From positions 42,292,651-42,356,650 of the forward strand of contig OX422218.1 of NCBI GenBank assembly GCA_949130495.1: 64,000 nucleotides of DNA. Reading direction: 5' to 3'. The notes beneath the pieces were generated by a model that worked only from the letters and a program-made list of their open reading frames with translations, was not told the DNA's origin and searched no databases. This DNA comes from Sambucus nigra (Eukaryota > Streptophyta > Magnoliopsida > Dipsacales > Adoxaceae). Positions 22,960 to 34,659 of this stretch are shown here, piece by piece (the first letter of the stretch is position 1; every line of letters starts with the position of its first letter). The translations under genes and the position numbers were made by a program.

Positions 22960-24125
22960 GTTTGAAAACTAGCTATCAGTGAGACACCTTCCAATCAGCA
23001 TATGACCTTGTTAGACCTCAAAAACTTTCTTATTTTGCCTATAAGTCAATTTGGCACCCAAATATCCCTTCAAAAATGTCAGTTCTAGTGTGAAAAGTTC
23101 TCACAACGTGTGTTCTAGTTCCCAATGCTACTACTCTTCCATAAAAACTATCAATCACCTCTTCATCTCAGGCTGAATAGCTAGACAAACTTGGGAATTC
23201 TTTATTTAGTTTATGGGAATCAGTTCTTTATCTTTACCAGTTCATAGTTCTATCATTAACTGGTGGTTTCATTCTGGCTCCTCAAAGTTGTCTAATTGGT
23301 CGATTAAGGTGATTCTTGTTTGTATCATTTGAGAAATTTGGCTTAGTAGGAATAAAGCTTTATTTGAGGCATATCCTATGAATTAATAAATCATAGTGCA
23401 ATGAATAATTTCTACTATATCATATTTATCCAACTTCATTAACTACAAAAGAAGAACAGAGGCTTTAAGTCAAGAAGCATGAAGAATCTTTAGTATCTCT
23501 CTCAATGGCCCAAAATCCTTTTTTCATTATAAATTTAATCAAATGGAAGAAACCAATCAGAGGTGGATTTAAACTAAATGTAGCAACCACTTCATAGAAC
23601 CAAATGGTTAAGGGATCATGGGCAGTTATAAGGAATGATCAGGGGAGTCTAGTATGGGCCTATTCAAACTTCATCATTAGTCAAGTTCCAATGTATGCTC
23701 AGGTCCAAGTTATCAAATAAGGTCTCAGACACTGTAATGATAAGAATTTTCGTAATGTAGTCGTGGAAATTAACTCTAAAGTCTTATTTGATATACTTTC
23801 TTTAGCTTTAAATAATATTCCTTGGAGAATAAAGTCTGATATTAGAGAAATTTAAGATTCAATCCAAAAGCTTCATTGCCTCCTTAGCTGCTATCCTATA
23901 GAAGCAAACAAGGTCCTAATCCTTCTTGCTCATCATGGGATTTCACAAAAATGTTTGACTTAGTTCATTAGAGTGGATAATCTTCCAAGAAATATTAATG
24001 TAGTTGCTTTGTTAGACTCGTCAAATTTAATATTTGATGCTTTTTGTATCTAATCTCTTCCTCCTGTAAGCCACCTTGAGAGGGCTGTTCTCTCTTATTA
24101 TCAATAATATATCTATTTTATTATA
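22960..24125 (+). mobile_element. 5'-truncated L1-type LINE relic
   Basis: Plus-strand coding traces of the C-terminal part of a plant L1 ORF2: a zf-RVT-like region (KSIWHPNIPSKMSVLVWKVL with one Trp codon lost, then WWFHSGSSKLSNWSIKVIL and IWEIWLSRNKALFEAYPMN) followed by an RNase H-like stretch (GSWAVIRNDQGSLVWAYSN). The 3' end has TTATTATCAATAATATATC and an A-rich tail near 24125, typical of plant LINE 3' ends. Reverse transcriptase and endonuclease are absent. The frame is broken in many places. It lies between two captured host fragments, so it may have been in the captured DNA or inserted later. Confidence 0.72.
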
Positions 24126-24495
24126 AAAAAGGGATACTGTTATAAATAGTGTAAGCAGTCCTATTTCTCCGGAGTAAAAAGATCGATACTACACCTATGT
24201 GGGTGGTGTTTCAATTGAATTTTTCTTTATCATGTAAAGGTAGTGAATTGGAATTTAACCATCTGAAACCCAATTATAACTTTTAAGAGGAAAAAAAGGA
24301 CCATAAAAGTGGCCTGCAAGTAGAGATAAATGGTGATGCAATGCTATGACAATGTAGTTACTTTAATCCAGTACAGGGAAAAGAAAGGAAGAAGATGGCC
24401 CAAGCAAGATAATATGCTAGAATCCTCATGTGGAAATTAAGAGCCTCGTATGCCAGTGCTATAGAATTATACAAAATTTTCATGCAAATCCCAAA
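24126..24495. other. No gene; possible 3' UTR of the ERGIC3-like copy
   Basis: The stretch lies downstream of the minus-strand stop at 24496. No ORF or repeat is recognised. It could be transcribed 3' UTR of the captured gene, but no poly-T tract marks a retrocopy tail. Confidence 0.35.
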
Positions 24496-25346
24496 TCACT
24501 GCATTACCCTTCTAGCATTTGGTCCCGTCGAACTATCGAGAAGTCTACATCCATCGATCTAGCATTCCTTTCAAAGTAAATGTACCACCCTGTACCGTAC
24601 AAAGCCGAGTAATGAAGTGGAGAAAACTGTGACGTTCGTTAATGGTCACACTAATTGGTGACAGATCATACAAAAACTAAACAGTTGTCCAAACCCTGTC
24701 ATACTCGTTCATGGGTGAAAAATACTCTGCCAAGGAGAATTGATTGGTTGGTAAAACTTCTTTTGATGTATATTTATATTCAGTTGGAACAACCTTTTTG
24801 TAGTATTTTAAGCTCCACTTTCTCCACGAAGTATTCTTGATGTCCCATCAACTGGATTGTGAACTGAATCCCTGTATATTTTGGCCCAAATGATAAACCA
24901 AGAATGATGAGACTTACGTTGACATGAGTAGCCCCTTCAAGAATCATTTGTGCAACAAAAATGTTTAAACCATGCACTGAGATGTGGAAGTTCCCAACAA
25001 CCCTTTGAACGTCTAAAACCCTGTATACCCGGCATCCTTCTCCATTACCAATGCTTGTTTGACTTTATTGATCATATTTTTATCATCTTGATCAAAACCA
25101 TTTAGATGCAACTTATGGTCTGAGTCCTCGTGATGATCTTTGTCTCCATCATGCGAATGTGGCGTATGTCCCTTTTCCATAAGGTCCCACAAATATTCAG
25201 TGCCGATGATATAGCCATTATTATTCAGACAAAGTTTTTATATATTTGTATCAAGATCCACCTCATGTTTGCCTGAGATATCGATTGCATCCACAATTAC
25301 AGCATCATAGGGTAAAAGATGGAAATGTCATATTTATATGTATTAG
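24496..25346 (-). pseudogene. ERGIC3-like: Intronless partial copy of an ERGIC3/Erv46-like gene
   Basis: The Erv41-Erv46/ERGIC3 proteins cycle between ER and Golgi as cargo receptors. Reading minus from about 25346: TFPSF then, after a frame shift, AVIVDAIDISGKHEVDLDTN, IIGTEYLWDLMEKGHTPHSH, a His/Asp-rich stretch, MINKVKQAL, LDVQRVVGNFHISVHGLNIF, VAQMILEGATHVNVS, LSFGPKY, then (shifted) NPVDGTSRIL, VVPTEY, VLPTNQFSLAEYFSP, YDLSPISVTINE, SFLHFITRLC and GMLDRWM, ending at the TGA at 24496-24498. The order follows the family's lumenal domain, second membrane segment and C-terminus. The N-terminal third is missing. Several frame shifts and stops (for example after RVWTTV) make it a pseudogene. 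The coding blocks run on without introns, which suggests a reverse-transcribed copy. Confidence 0.87.
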
Positions 25347-26126
25347 TGTAAGAACAATGTGGACATTATGACCAGGACGATGATGGAGACAACTGCTCTA
25401 GATTGTGTTTTCTGCAACAAGTGCTCTTCAGCACGAGGAAACATATTTATGCGCGTAATTGTTTGTTTCACACCCATGCTTATTATCTTAAACTACCCAG
25501 TGGAAATAGAATCCTTTTCAATACAAAGAAGGAGAAATGACGACAATGGAAATACCGGACTACTGTTAGGAGTTTAATTGTGTGTCCATATCAAGAGAAC
25601 TGACTACCTTTTTGAAGAAATTCTTTCCAGAGTTTACACTGATAAACATAAAGATATGTTATAGTGTTTAAGTGTTCCTATTAATGCTACCAAATTTTTA
25701 ATCGACTTTGGTTTTATGGGTTGATATTTTTATTATTTTGAAATTGAGTCCTGACATATCTAAGATGATTGATGCATTACTTTAATGTGCAGAAGACTTA
25801 TTGTCAAATGTGAAAGGCTATCTAATTGTGTTTTTTTTGTTTAGATGATTAATGCAATCTAGTAATCTCACACACCAGAAGTTTTGTTCCTTCCCTATAT
25901 TATGAACAATGTTTTTGTTATGTTTTGAGTATATGAACATAATACATTTAAGATTGTTATTAATTGTATTTGTTGTGTGAATTTTAGTCCACTCAAGTTT
26001 ATGACTGATGTGTTTTATGATCTCAAGCAGCTTTGGTTGCTTCTAGAGCAATGCACTGGTATGATATTGTTAAAATTACTATTCACTCACATCATAACTT
26101 GCTCTTTCGATTGTAGATAATTTATA
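25347..26126. other. CACTA interior, nothing recognised
   Basis: A 72-codon plus frame at 25359-25577 has no family motif. The rest is AT-rich. Confidence 0.35.
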
Positions 26127-26291
26127 ATGGCAGCGAGGTGTTCTAGGCATTTGAGATCGATTAGAACATCCACAACGGCTATAACAACCATAAAAGATTT
26201 ACAATATGCTATTATACAAGATGTGCAACCTCCCATTGTACAAGCCATGAAATCCGAAGATTCTGAATATTCGTCTCAAGCAACCAATTAA
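26127..26291 (+). CDS. Possible first exon of the CACTA protein gene (54 codons)
   Basis: An ATG-initiated frame, MAARCSRHLRSIRTSTTAIT followed by a polar stretch, in the same orientation and upstream of the Transposase_24-like exons. Basic, Ser/Thr-rich N-termini are common in such proteins, but I recognise no domain. It may be a chance frame. Confidence 0.25.
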   Translation: MAARCSRHLRSIRTSTTAITTIKDLQYAIIQDVQPPIVQAMKSEDSEYSSQATN

Positions 26292-27588
26292 GACATTCCT
26301 ATGAATAACCAAGGTAATAAATCTAATGCCCCTCTACTTTTTTATGTTGTTTTATTGACCAACATAGTAGTTGCATCCTTAGGAAAATATAAGGCTAAAA
26401 ATATTTACAAAACAATCACCCAAAAGAAAAGAAGACATAAACATGAACAAATAAAAGAGAACCTGGTAATCCTTTTTTCAGGCCTCTTTAAGTTGCGACC
26501 AAGACAATCTGCCCAATTTTAAACTCACGCAACTTCTCATTTGCATCTGGTTTTCTGTTTGTTACAACTTATTGGGTTTACAAGAGTTTAGTATTATTAG
26601 GCGTGGAACCATTGATGCATTTTTGGACATTATGTGGGTGAGTTTATAATTGAATCGTGAATTAGTACATACCATGTTTAGCTAATTTTTATATTGGACC
26701 ATCTCTGATGATTGGGAGAACATGAATTACAACATAAGATCCATAAAGCTTTAGTGTTAAAAAGCTCTTCAATGCAGCCTTTATAGTAAATGTGAAAGAA
26801 AACCCAACCATGCACATTATTTTACTGTTAACTTTGAATAACCAACACTCGAAACATTGCATAAGAATCTGAGTAGCTTAATGGTTACTACTCTAGAAAT
26901 TTTAAGGTCATGCACTTGTGGCTTGTGTTAATTTTTACTACTTCAATTGTGTTATTGAATGTAAAGCGCACAACTCAAATTAGGTTTAGGCTTGCATGAG
27001 TAATAGTCAAGTAAAAAAAGCTCATACTATACTTTAACACATAGCATATGAATTTGATTTTGAGGTGTAGGAAAAATATTAACGCAATAACCAATAATTG
27101 TTGGAAAAATAGTTCAACAACCATTGCCTTTTGTGAAAAGAAAGCTTGGATACTAATTCATCTAATCTTATACTCTTGTGACCACCCTTGATTCTTTCAA
27201 ACCCCATCATCAATGTGATTATTTACAATGAAATGAGTTGATTGTGTAGACTTACCCCCGTTTAGATTTTGTAAGAAGTAAAGGTAATTGGTCTTTTGGG
27301 GTTTTGGGCCCAAACCCTATGTAAGCCACTTGAGAGATTGAATTAACTGAGATACACAATCTTTGTTGGACAGTGAATCAGTAATGTTAGATGTAAATTG
27401 TTATATTCAGTATATTGATTTTATAATATATTGTAGCGGCGATGCATAATAAACAAAACTAATAAACCGACAAGGGTCCAAAGCATTTGTGGTTGTTCGT
27501 CATGAACTGGCGATATATAATTATTTTTAGACTTCAATTTTGTATAGTAAATATGCTAACTAATTATATGCTTTATATATTTTGACAG
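26292..27588. other. CACTA interior, probable intron-like AT-rich DNA
   Basis: No coding block recognised. The short frame at 26301-26522 has a hydrophobic start and no family match. Confidence 0.35.
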
Positions 27589-28235
27589 AGAGGTGGGGAT
27601 GACGATTATTAACCCAATAGGATTGAGTTTTATAAAGCGACCCATTGTAAAGATGAGCAGTGGACGACTCCTGAAGCCAAAGAAATCTATGTAAGTAAAA
27701 TTGCTAGCTGTAATTGACCGAATTAAGTTTGTAGGATTTTTGGAGGTTGAGATTAAGGATGTTGACTTATATTTATTGTTTTGGAGGTCGGGATCAAGTA
27801 TAATTGATTATTGTTGTGTTATCTATGATTTTTAATGCATTGAACATGTTGGTTTTCATGTAAAAATAAAGAAAATTCTGCCGATTTTTTTTGAAATATT
27901 AAATACTTTTAAAATGAGTATTTTTAGATACTAATTTTATATTTCTTTACTCGGGAGGACATGAAAAGCCTTGAGTTTGACTCTGTATTTGAGGAGGGTC
28001 TGTTAATGAGTCCATACGAGATAGCGGATCGTGTGTTCAGGACGAGATCGGGGTATATTAATGGTCTTAGGCATGGTCCCAAACCAACTAATTCTAAGAC
28101 AACTTTGCAACAAAAAAATGCACAGTTGGAGGAAGCTCTTAGGGATTCTTTAGAGATCAAGAAGAGTTCATGGAGCGCCTAAAAGTTCAAGAGGCGGAGT
28201 TTGTAGCTCATCGTGAGGAGACAATGAAGCGATGA
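27589..28235 (+). pseudogene. CACTA transposition-protein relic (Transposase_24, Ptta/En/Spm type)
   Basis: Two exons of a TNPA-like accessory protein that would bind the element's subterminal repeats. Exon 27589-27690 follows a TTTGACAG acceptor, encodes RIEFYKATHCKDEQWTTPEA then KEIY, and ends at a GTAAGT donor. Exon 27958-28235 encodes MSPYEIADRVF, RTRSGYINGLRHGPKPT, a coiled-coil start QQKNAQLEEALRD and, after one frame shift, FMERLKVQEAEFVAHREETM. The combination TH..DG.WTTPEAKEIY plus RSGY..GLG.GPKP is characteristic of the plant Ptta/En/Spm transposase family. The single frame shift at about 28160 and a missing N-terminus make it non-functional. Its orientation defines the element's plus strand. 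Confidence 0.82.
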
Positions 28236-28959
28236 GAGGAGGCATCTTAGGCACCATTTTAGCTAAGAAAGATGAATCTGATAAGCTCATCCCATCCTTT
28301 CTCGTTTCGAGAGGAATGCATTCCACATAATCTTTAGTTAAATGGTATGTCACTCGAGAGATCTTTTTCTATTCAAGTAATAAATATTGATTTTTTTATT
28401 CTTATTTATAGAACATAACTGACAATTTTTTTATGATGAATTGCAAACATTACAGGCCGATGAATCTTATTGACAAAACATATTTGGATGCAATGAACCT
28501 AAGTGAATTTATGAGATTGTTATGTCGATCGCGATATTTTTGTTATTAGACATCGTGTCGTTTTTTTTTTGTTAACTTTTATTATCAGATATTATGACTT
28601 ATCTTTTAAGTGAAACTTTTGGCACACATATGGTGCATTTTTGCAATTAGATATTATGACATGCGTGGAACTTTTGGAACAAAGATGGGGCCTTAATTTG
28701 TTAATAACACTATGCATTTTAAATAGATGTACTTTGTGAGCATGATTTTACATTTTAATTATTTTTCGAGTATGAGGATGAACATGGTAAATGTCGCAAA
28801 GTAATAATGTTATTAGTTATTTGTCATTAGGGAAATGACATTTGTGATAACTATTTGGAAAGAAAATAAACTAGTAATAATAGTTAAAATAATATTACAA
28901 ATGAAAATAACAACAAAAAATAATAATATATAACATTATCCACAAAAAAATAATAATTT
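28236..28959. other. CACTA interior 3' of the transposase relic
   Basis: AT-rich sequence with no gene. A minus-strand frame at 28168-28353 is antisense to the transposase exon and is a shadow. Confidence 0.4.
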
Positions 28960-29363
28960 ATAACATTAGCCATGATTTTTATTTCTGGACAAATATATTA
29001 GAAAAGTCTATTTGCAACGATTTTTAGTGGTGGCAAGAATTGAAAACTTATTTAGTCGCGAATTTTTAAGAATATATGTGAGACAATTTGCTACGAAATT
29101 GTACTATCTGCTACAATTTTTTTTGAAAAACAGCAACGAGAAAAAATCGATGCAAAAAGGTGCACAATAGGCTACGATTTTTTTTCCTGGCCAATAAGTT
29201 TACTATTGGCCACGAAACTCATTTTCGTTCTCATATATCTTTAGCCACGGGTCTTTGCCCACGACACTACTACGAAAAAACAATCGTTGCCAAATATCTT
29301 TAGCAACGAAATGTAAACATTTGGCTACGATTTTTTTCGTTGCAAAATGCACAATTTCTTATA

Positions 29364-29366
<3 letters not shown>
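28960..29366. repeat. CACTA right subterminal repeats and terminus
   Basis: Dense variants of GCAACGA, GGCTACGA and GGCCACGA with their complements, ending in TTTCTTATAGTG. The left counterpart is at 21045-21360. Confidence 0.82.

Positions 29367-29444
<78 letters not shown>
29367..29444. repeat. (TA)n(CA)n microsatellite
   Basis: A TA run followed by GA and a CA run, directly flanking the CACTA terminus. Confidence 0.95.
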
Positions 29445-29445
<1 letters not shown>

Positions 29446-30375
29446 GTTAGCACCCAACACACGTCACATTTTTAGGAGAAAAAGGCGAATATTTTTATAG
29501 CCCATGCGAGGTCGAAAGGGTAGAATGGGTGACTAACACCTTCCCATTTAGAATCTTAATCCCCGCACTCATGATCTGTTTGGTTGTGTACGCATCAGTT
29601 TTCTTTTGATTCCATTTCTTCAAGGACGGATATAACTTTTTCCCATTGTGAGAAAAGTAGGATTGTTACGCCACTCTTTACATTTTTACTCCTCAACGGC
29701 GATCGATTTATGTCCGTTGGGAGACCGTGAATATCATGCGAATAGTGGAAAAGAAAGTTTACTTCCTTGACCCCATTTTGCGCAAGCTTCATTCGGGGCG
29801 AAATAAATTCTTGGATGGCCAGAGGATCCTTGTGAGTATTCGAATCTATTCCCCATAATGGAATGAATCCAGTCGTGGTGGACAAATAACACAACAAAAA
29901 TTATCAGTAGACATCACTTAATTATAGTACTTTTCTAATACAATATTATTTTAAATAATTTTTTAATATAAAATACATTTATTTATTAATCCATTCAAAT
30001 CATTTTATATTAGCATTCCTCGTTTAACTTGATCACATCCTTCTATGATAATTGTTATCTTTTACATCTCTCAACAATATTTCTTACCAACAAAAGAGGT
30101 GTCTATTATGAACACAGTCATTAGGTCGCTATTTAATGCGTGACTGTTAATGTTTCATTTTACTGTGTAGGTGAATGTCTAGACATTTTCAACTGCTTAG
30201 TATGATGTCATCAAGGTTCCAACATAAAGGAAAATCCTTGTTAAGATTCGGGTGTTAGTAAGGGGCCTTAAAACAAGACAGTAAAATGCTCAAATCTTAT
30301 TGGAACAAGACATCTTTAAGTATGTTCTATGAATGGATCGAGAATTATTTTGTATATTTATATATAAATAGTAGT
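29445..30375. other. Unidentified; one 100-codon minus frame
   Basis: The minus frame at 29595-29897 begins with ATG but shows no motif I recognise, no membrane segment and no neighbour support. The rest is AT-rich. Confidence 0.3.
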
Positions 30376-30550
30376 CCTCTTGTGCGGATCAACCTGCATT
30401 ATAAAAGTACGGACCGGACATGTGTCACCTGGCGGTGAGCCCATATAAGAGAGAGAGTGGTCCTATAATTTAGCCTATAATTTCTAGGCTCACCGTTAGG
30501 TGACACATGTCCGGTCCGCACTCTTAAAATGAGAACTAGTCCGCACAAGC
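30376..30550. mobile_element. Foldback MITE, copy 2 (uninterrupted)
   Basis: About 175 bp with arms of roughly 70 bp: left CTCTTGTGCGGA and CGGACCGGACATGTGTCACC, with the right arm its reverse complement. The centre, CCTATAATTTAGCCTATAAT, corresponds to the empty site used by the hAT-type element in copy 1. Confidence 0.87.
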
Positions 30551-31884
30551 AGTATATATATATATATATATATATATATCAAACCAACGCGAGTGTGATT
30601 GATAGCCAAAAAAAGTTTTTTTCCTAGAATATGTAATTTCTTACCAAAAATTTGTCGCACTATTTAATACACTACATTCCTTTCCAATACCCAATCTTCA
30701 AGTAAACATTAATGCCTGAAACCTAAATTACAACAATTTAGAATTTGAAGAAATCGTAAAAGCTCGAACCCAACAACTACACAGGTTATTATTCTCTCTC
30801 CATCATCTTTCCTTTCTTGCAGAATAGAGGGTGTAGGAGTCAAAAGGCTTCATCATATTCTTATTTAGTGGTGGTCCTGAACATCATGTCTCACATGTAT
30901 GTTTCGCTTCCCTTCCCTTTTATTTTTAATGATGGATTATAATGTTGAGTAATTATTGAGAAACTATAAAGACTAATAAGGAAACGACCAAAAGGAAAAT
31001 AATAGAAATTCTGATTACCCATCGGTGCTTTGGAAACAAAATGGATCGATGTTTGATTGACCCAAAAATAAGAGCGTGAAAAATGTTCCTTATCTATAAT
31101 ATAACTACTTAGCTCACCAATCTTGGGTGCGTTGGACACATACGTAGAATTATATTAGTGATAGTTTAATGATTTTAAATATTGACTTTGCTTAGTTTGA
31201 TTTAGAGACAGATTTAGTGTCACTTATCCCTAGGAATATTGCGATATTTTGCCTATGTTTGAAAACAACCAACTTGATTTATTTACCCTAGACTAAATGT
31301 CAAAAACTATATCTTAGTTTTTATTTGGACTAATTATTAAATGATGAACTCCCATAAAATAATTTTTGTTTTTATAAAAATATTTAGGTTTCAAACACTT
31401 GAAGAAAATTTCGTAATAGAACACATTGAGAATAAATCAGTTTTAAGATTCGTTATGTATTTGTGTGCTTCTTGGGACATACTGTTTTGAGAGTGTTACA
31501 GACTATAGATTATATTTCAAAGTTACTTTTAGTGTTTAAATAGTTTACTTGTCATCACGGACACAAGGCACAACTTTACTTTTGGGTGGTTGGGCTTGGG
31601 TCTTTGTCTTGATTATGAGGTTGTCTGACTAAGTTTCGTGCTTGGTTTTGATTATTATTGTCTTTATTTTTAGGATAAAGTTCACAAATTCACAGTAACT
31701 TTCAAAAGTTATTTTTGATCCAATATACCCTTTGAACTATCCATTTTGTTACAAACACCCATCGTGTGTCGCTAAAAAGTCCCCAAAAGAGGTATTTGCC
31801 ATAAAATGCATGGTATAGGGAGGTTACAAGATATTTTGGGGGTTAATTGCAAAATATTGAATGTTTAGGGGATTTATTGGAAAA
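30551..31884. other. Unidentified AT-rich region
   Basis: It starts with a (TA)n tract. A minus frame at 30891-31139 (PKIGELSSYIIDKEHFSRSY) looks protein-like in codon texture, but I do not recognise a family. No other coding signal is seen. Confidence 0.3.
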
Positions 31885-33890
31885 CCTTATTTATTTATTT
31901 TTTATATAATAGGATGTGGCTCACACAATAAAAATCTCAAAATCATTAATAAAAGAGCTAAAAATCTAGAGAAAGGCCCTTTATAAGGTCTAACTTTGAA
32001 AGCAAGGACAATATCAGAATGTATAGCCGAAATGATAGACTTGGACATCATTGAAAGCTAGGACAATATCTTCAAAAGTAGCATGATTTCTGGAGCACCA
32101 AATCCGCCAACAAATATATAAAGGAAGAATCTTGCAAAGAATAGCCATAATATTTTTTCACGACAATTAAATGACCAAGACATAATTTTGGAACGCAGTG
32201 AGTGATTCTGAGCTTTCAATACCATCAAATTTTCAAAATGTTTCCACACATCCTTATCAATCTCAGTAAAAACAAATAAATGATCATCACCTTCTTCTTG
32301 AGACATACAACAACAACGAAATTTAGATACCATCGGAATATAAATACTCTTCAGATTGATATCTAGAGGAAGTGCTTTATGAAGAATTCACCACAAAATT
32401 ATTGATACTTTACGAAGAATTCTAGGATCCCAAATCATGGAGAAACAGAATTTAGAGCAATGTTTAACCCATATAAAATCCCAAGCATTTTCAAGGGTAA
32501 ATCCTTGACACAACCAATTATGATGAGTGGAAAAAACATTCTCATAAATGAATTCACCAGTGGATTCCATTCGCATCCATGTGACACTATCAAAAGAAGG
32601 GACACTCCTGAAATTAACATGAGCAAGTTTGTTATATTTGCAATGCATAATGTTGTCCCAAAGAGAATTGTTTTGTAAAAAACGAATCAAAATTTTCCAA
32701 GCATATTTTGACCGAGAAACCAAGTCCCAAGAAATCGCGTAGACTAAGACCACCTTCTGATTTTTACCGAGAAACCAAGTCCCAAGAAATCCGGTGGTGC
32801 TTTCTAACATCATCTATATCCCCCCACCCAAATAAAAAAGTTAGAACAAATTAGTTAAATACTTCAAAAAGGATTTAGATGGGTGCAGTGCCGAGAAAAC
32901 ATGAAGACCAATGGAGTCTATGATAGACTGGATCAGTAAGACACGACCTGCATGGCTAATAAATGAATTATTCCAGCTGTTAATCCGGTCAATAACTTTA
33001 TATAATATTCCATTAAAAAATGTTGTTTTTATGGCCCACAAATATGGGAACTCCCAGGTTTACTATTGGCAGACTTGACTGTCTAAAATTGAAGCAAGCT
33101 AGCAGAATGGAGCGTTGTCTTGATGACCAATTTTTGGAGAAAATTATATAACTTTTCTGATTATCGACATGTGGACCGGAGTGTTTTTCATAAACTGCTA
33201 TCCACTTCATAATTTTTTGAAGGACTTAACATTTCCATTGAGGAAAAACATTATGTCATTAGCAAACGATAAAGACGAAACCATCGGACAACCACTAAGG
33301 ATTGAATAATAACCAATAGTGCCTTCAGATATTAGACTGTGAATACCTCGATTTAAGACTTCGGCTTCAATAACAAATAGAGCTGGTGAGAGGGGATCAC
33401 CTTGCCGAACCCCACGACCCGATTTAACGAAACTGCAGGACTTCCCATTGATCAATATGGAGTACCAACTGTTAGAAACAACCTGTCAAATCATATCTAT
33501 CCAATTTTTAGAAAAATGATAAACATGGAGCACTTTGAGAGTTAACACCCACGAAATACGATCATAAGCTTTTGCCATATCCAATTTGACCACCACATTA
33601 GATCCTCTAATTTTTTTGTGGAACTGCGACATCAGTTCTTGCGCTAGAAGAATTTTATCCGTGATTTCTCTACCTTTGATAAAACCTGCTTGAGATGTAG
33701 AAAAAATCTTTGGAAGCAAAGAACCGATACGGTCAGCTAAAATCTTTGAAATTATTTTATTGGAAAAATTACAAAGACTTATAGGGCTCAAATCTGCGCA
33801 ATTTTTGGATTTTCCACTTTAGGAATAAGAACAATATTAGTGGATGACCCGCAACACTATCTTTACCCGTGGAAAAAATTGAAACAACCT
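31885..33890 (-). mobile_element. 5'-truncated L1-type LINE with reverse transcriptase remains
   Basis: Minus-strand ORF2 relic. In order from 33840: NCADL.PISLCNFSNKIISK, ILADR, STSQAGFIKGREITDKILL, KLDMAKAYDRISW (the RT AYDR.SW block), SGRGVRQGDPLSPALF, SLSFANDIMFF (the FADD catalytic box, here FAND), the post-RT block (FISHAGRVLLIQSIIDSI) and a zf-RVT region (SKFRCCCMSQEEGDDHLFVF). An A-rich tail lies at 31885-31905. The endonuclease and the N-terminal part of RT are missing, as in typical 5'-truncated insertions. Stops and the altered catalytic Asp show that it is inactive. Confidence 0.87.
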
Positions 33891-34659
33891 AACGGTACTA
33901 GAAAGGACCAAAGGGTACTCGCTAATGCGTATTAGGTTATTTAAAAACTTTATTAACTCTTTGATATAAACTCTATTAATGTATAAATTAAAATATTCAC
34001 GGACACTAGTAAGTAAAAGGTGGTGGTGCTAACAATAAAAATACCTTTTTAAGAATGAGATGAGGAAAAATAGAGTGTGACACAATATTTGTTCTCGAGG
34101 AACCCATCGTGCTGGTAAACCCCATGTCCCTAGTCCCAGGACACCACACACACCCAAGTTCACTATTACCAATTACCGATTACAGATTACAGTCCGCCAG
34201 TTTCCAAGGATTTAAACTAAGAAAAAATAATCCCGTACACCCACCCTAGTATAAATTCAACCCTACTTGACTGGCAATCAGTCAACCCAATAACACCCAT
34301 AAATAGTTACTATCACTCACTCACAAACACACACTTAACACTAATACCAATGTTTAAATAAAGAATTCAACAACACCAGTGCAAATGAAATAGTTTCACC
34401 AATACAAAACCAGTACACCCAGGCACAAACTAAACAACCCCACATTATTGAATCTTACTAAACGACCAAGGTAGTGCAAGCACGAGACACACACACAACA
34501 AATACACACTCAAACCCGAGACCCCGTGTAGATGTGCAAAATAGATTTAAATAAAAAAGTTTGTTTTAATCAAAACAACAAAATAATCTTGTTTAGAAAA
34601 AGAGACTAAACACACACCTGATTAATTCTATTTTAATTAATAAGAAAAATTGCAAATCA
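33891..34659. other. No gene recognised
   Basis: AT- and AC-rich stretch with CACACAC-like runs. It could be U3 sequence of the LTR-like segment to the right, but no boundary is visible. Confidence 0.3.

Larger units (their letters stand above)
21045..29366 (+). mobile_element. CACTA (En/Spm) DNA transposon with captured gene fragments
   Basis: 8322 bp. The left end is CACTACAACAAAT. The right end in reverse complement is CACTATAAGAAAT. The 3 bp flanks are ATA on both sides, the expected TSD size but ambiguous in TA repeats. Subterminal regions (21060-21360 and 28960-29360) hold many copies of GCAACGAAA and GGC(T/C)ACGA in both orientations, as in CACTA transposase-binding regions. Contents in order: ARF-like exon (+), LINE relic (+), ERGIC3-like copy (-), a possible first exon (+) and a broken Transposase_24-type gene (+). 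No DDE transposase (TNPD-like) was found, so it is probably non-autonomous. Confidence 0.87.
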
